A stretch of 64,000 nucleotides of DNA, taken from positions 62,001 through 126,000 of the forward strand of contig QFQP01000001.1 in NCBI GenBank assembly GCA_003243425.1, in the 5' to 3' direction. Within the stretch, counting starts at the first letter, position 1, and each line of letters opens with the position of its first letter. Source of the DNA: Archangium gephyra. GTDB taxonomy: Bacteria > Myxococcota > Myxococcia > Myxococcales > Myxococcaceae. Positions 63,301 through 64,000 of this stretch are shown here, in pieces. The notes under the pieces were generated by a model. That model worked only from the letters and a program-made list of their open reading frames with translations, was not told the DNA's origin and did not search any database. Both the position numbers and the translations under genes were made by a program.

Positions 63301-64000
63301 GCGCACCTCGAGCACCACGTCACTGCCGCCGGCATCGGGGCTCAGCGGTGCCACGTACGCGAGCGCCCCCAGGCGCTGCTCGAGCGTTCCCGGCCCGCTG
63401 GCGATGTTCCAGGTCACCACGCCCGAGCCGTCGACGGTCGCGAGCGGCACGAAGCTGCCCGTAGGCAACGACAGGCGCGCGGCAGCCGGGCGGAACCGCG
63501 CGTCGGCGGCCACCTCCACCACCACCGCGGCCTGGTCACCGGTGGCGGTGTCTTTCACGAGAATGACGTCGGTGGCAGGCACGGTGTTGCCCGCGGTGTA
63601 GGTCGCGCCGACGAGGTCACCCCCCGACGCGAAGCCGCCGCCCTGCCTGGCGTAGGTGACGGAGCCCTTCGCGCCCTCCACCGAGATGTTGATGCTGGTG
63701 CCCGGGGCGACGCGCGACCGCTGCGGCCTCACGCTGAACGACGCGCTGACCTCCACGCCCACGCGCGCCGAGTTTCCGCAGTCGTCGCTCACGGTGATGG
63801 TGTCGCTGCCCACGATGAGCCCCGCCACGTAGCGCGTGCCCTGCAGCACGCCGACCGCGGGCTCGCTGGTGATGCGGTACGAGTAGCGGCCGGTGCCGCC
63901 GGTGGCCGAGACGGTCGCTGCGCCGTTGACCCGAATGGTGTCGGGCGCGACGCGCGCGGTGACGGCCGACAGCCCTTCGCAGGTATCGACCGGCGGCGGC
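60337..64000 (-). CDS. Giant FG-GAP/integrin-alpha-like repeat protein, 5' end off right edge
   Basis: At least 1220 residues; the reading frame is open to base 64000, so the true start lies beyond. The visible N-terminal part (PPPVDTCEG onward) is a series of immunoglobulin/cadherin-like or IPT-type segments. From about 290 residues in it is a chain of FG-GAP repeats: DFDGDGIDDVALGVPESDL, DLDGDGKADLAISAPGDDV, DVDGDGDNDLVVGSPGADL, DLNGDSRADLAILSS, DVDGDGRHDLVVSATGASL. Each D-x-D/N-x-D-G-x-x-D loop is a calcium-type site. A large surface propeller or adhesin is likely. The GTG at 63849 is in frame but not a proper start. Coupled to the GST-N gene downstream. Confidence 0.9.
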   Translation of the reverse strand, partial: PPPVDTCEGLSAVTARVAPDTIRVNGAATVSATGGTGRYSYRITSEPAVGVLQGTRYVAGLIVGSDTITVSDDCGNSARVGVEVSASFSVRPQRSRVAPGTSINISVEGAKGSVTYARQGGGFASGGDLVGATYTAGNTVPATDVILVKDTATGDQAAVVVEVAADARFRPAAARLSLPTGSFVPLATVDGSGVVTWNIASGPGTLEQRLGALAYVAPLSPDAGGSDVVLEVRDTFVDAGAQVKVRLLTELTRPELVAQGRRSDVATMVTADFDGDGIDDVALGVPESDLNRPQGGAVFIFKGTNDGLPSEPTWTIPGQSDTAQFGSVMAAGDLDGDGKADLAISAPGDDVTIADSGAVYLFGIGPDGPRQLRAPLTGLGRGNFGASLAIGDVDGDGDNDLVVGSPGADLGGFTARGVIDIFVLQAGQPIPDLGEVRISGWDLDADGGTRRTSNLRGGRSLVVRDLNGDSRADLAILSSVNFMPNPADGGVLARNVIAAQVHLGRDATKRFEDTPDLYVIPVNTGDGDEGTWKLDFIPAGNGRPALLAAGADRADSPNLTANDGGTSGGGNGGGVLLFDLSGLPASGSAPLQPRQVTRAQAWSRVYGSQGNIQAARSFAAVDADGDSQPELVLGAPYASRVTDGGTLSNTGRLEFFSLSRLSNGAVVNRPDFVRGGENRVDILGTAVTGWRGRVVGFNHRASTIHGDYTGRLDVFSAGTADTSSWSVASIAIPNKPGGQGFGQCIEVGAQAGGLHAIVGVPNWSGPGADGTGGETGAGRSIQWKVSAPDVPRVITEGANTAYQTDAGVRAFGGRGQAVDVAMTDFDDDGRQDLIVAAPNFSIPGRLADGGVNSTEYALNRAECSANGQTPGGVFVHLGQSDGTYKEGFRVWAVRDIDGCTVADGGAAASCQRSALSRNGVIGRFDFDGDDKQDLAMMRNNGFEIFSGGRAPDDPQLNKPSMVCDPYFSFPFITQGTTVPTALGDLNNDGCDELAFRYADNNRQGIIVLYGFGSTCSSTTASWVRVSGDVETGVAPMRLGVAIARASGVLADNRDALAVTADLYPFLGDLQPTVLLLPVAQLNALRPMSGERLVAVQGTPALTPVPLVSMQRALNFGRSLAGGVDVDGDGRHDLVVSATGASLNGDGTGAVYVFKGGTVTSGANQPALIIVADHRERASFGQDLSLSAGAGNVPAALGIGAPLSYRWGTSNGTAFVLPMDF

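Overview
The window is GC-rich and tightly packed, with many GTG starts and a few probable TTG starts. It looks like the chromosome of a member of the Myxococcota, probably near the Cystobacterineae. The evidence is the gene content: many lipoproteins with DAG- or TGGG-rich linkers, proteins ending in MYXO-CTERM-like tails (Cys, hydrophobic stretch, Arg cluster), Ser/Thr kinases with PEGA-type tails, an FHA-domain sigma-54 activator, an AgmX/PglI-type TonB-like protein and a MopE-type metal-binding motif. I cannot name the genus. There is no IS element, prophage, CRISPR array, tRNA or rRNA, and base composition is even, so this reads as stable chromosome rather than an island.

Layout, left to right. 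1-5454: the cut start of a secreted protein, a small Cys-rich secreted protein, a class IIIb-type adenylyl cyclase, a four-gene translationally coupled cassette on the minus strand (two paralogous Cys-rich membrane-tailed proteins plus two polytopic membrane proteins), a lipoprotein and a small soluble protein. 5548-9706: proB, a tiny coupled ORF and a prepilin peptidase, divergent from hflX. 9742-15906: a duplicated-domain lipoprotein, a Ser/Thr kinase divergent from a PEGA protein-lipoprotein-esterase operon, and the FHA/sigma-54 activator. 16057-20344: a large YVTN-propeller/di-haem cytochrome lipoprotein and a solitary atpA with leader hairpins and a good terminator. 20459-28388: transglutaminase-like membrane protein, small secreted proteins, macro-domain protein, YheT-like hydrolase with a structured leader holding a 14-codon ORF, a frameshifted methyltransferase, SpoIID-like protein with its coupled partner, GNAT acetyltransferase and HSDL2-like SDR.

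28430-39868 is rich in cell-surface genes: a metal-binding-motif lipoprotein, an SDR, two tandem paralogous lipoproteins, a LysR regulator, an M23 peptidase, a TPR-PEGA-TonB-receptor fusion, a CnaB-like anchored protein and a Kelch/MYXO-CTERM protein. 39885-49427: hotdog thioesterase, half-size TerB-like protein, second membrane Ser/Thr kinase, secreted protein, a large Cys-rich lipoprotein with thrombospondin-type repeats, ABC-F ATPase, DUF4442-like protein and the AgmX-domain protein. 49424-64000: hemerythrin-like protein, outer-membrane barrel candidate, SUKH-like protein coupled to a GT87-like membrane glycosyltransferase, full-length Lhr helicase, SohB protease, a second SUKH-like protein, a tandem GST-N protein and a giant FG-GAP repeat protein running off the right edge.

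No gene-free stretch exceeds 300 bases; the longest (24457-24714) holds the structured leader. Stop/start overlaps (ATGA, GTGA, TGATG) are frequent and define the operons better than promoters, which I could not call with confidence. The strongest candidates for undescribed biology are the four-gene cassette at 2150-4138, the attenuator-like leader at 24482-24626, the thrombospondin-repeat lipoprotein and the TPR-PEGA-TonB receptor fusion.
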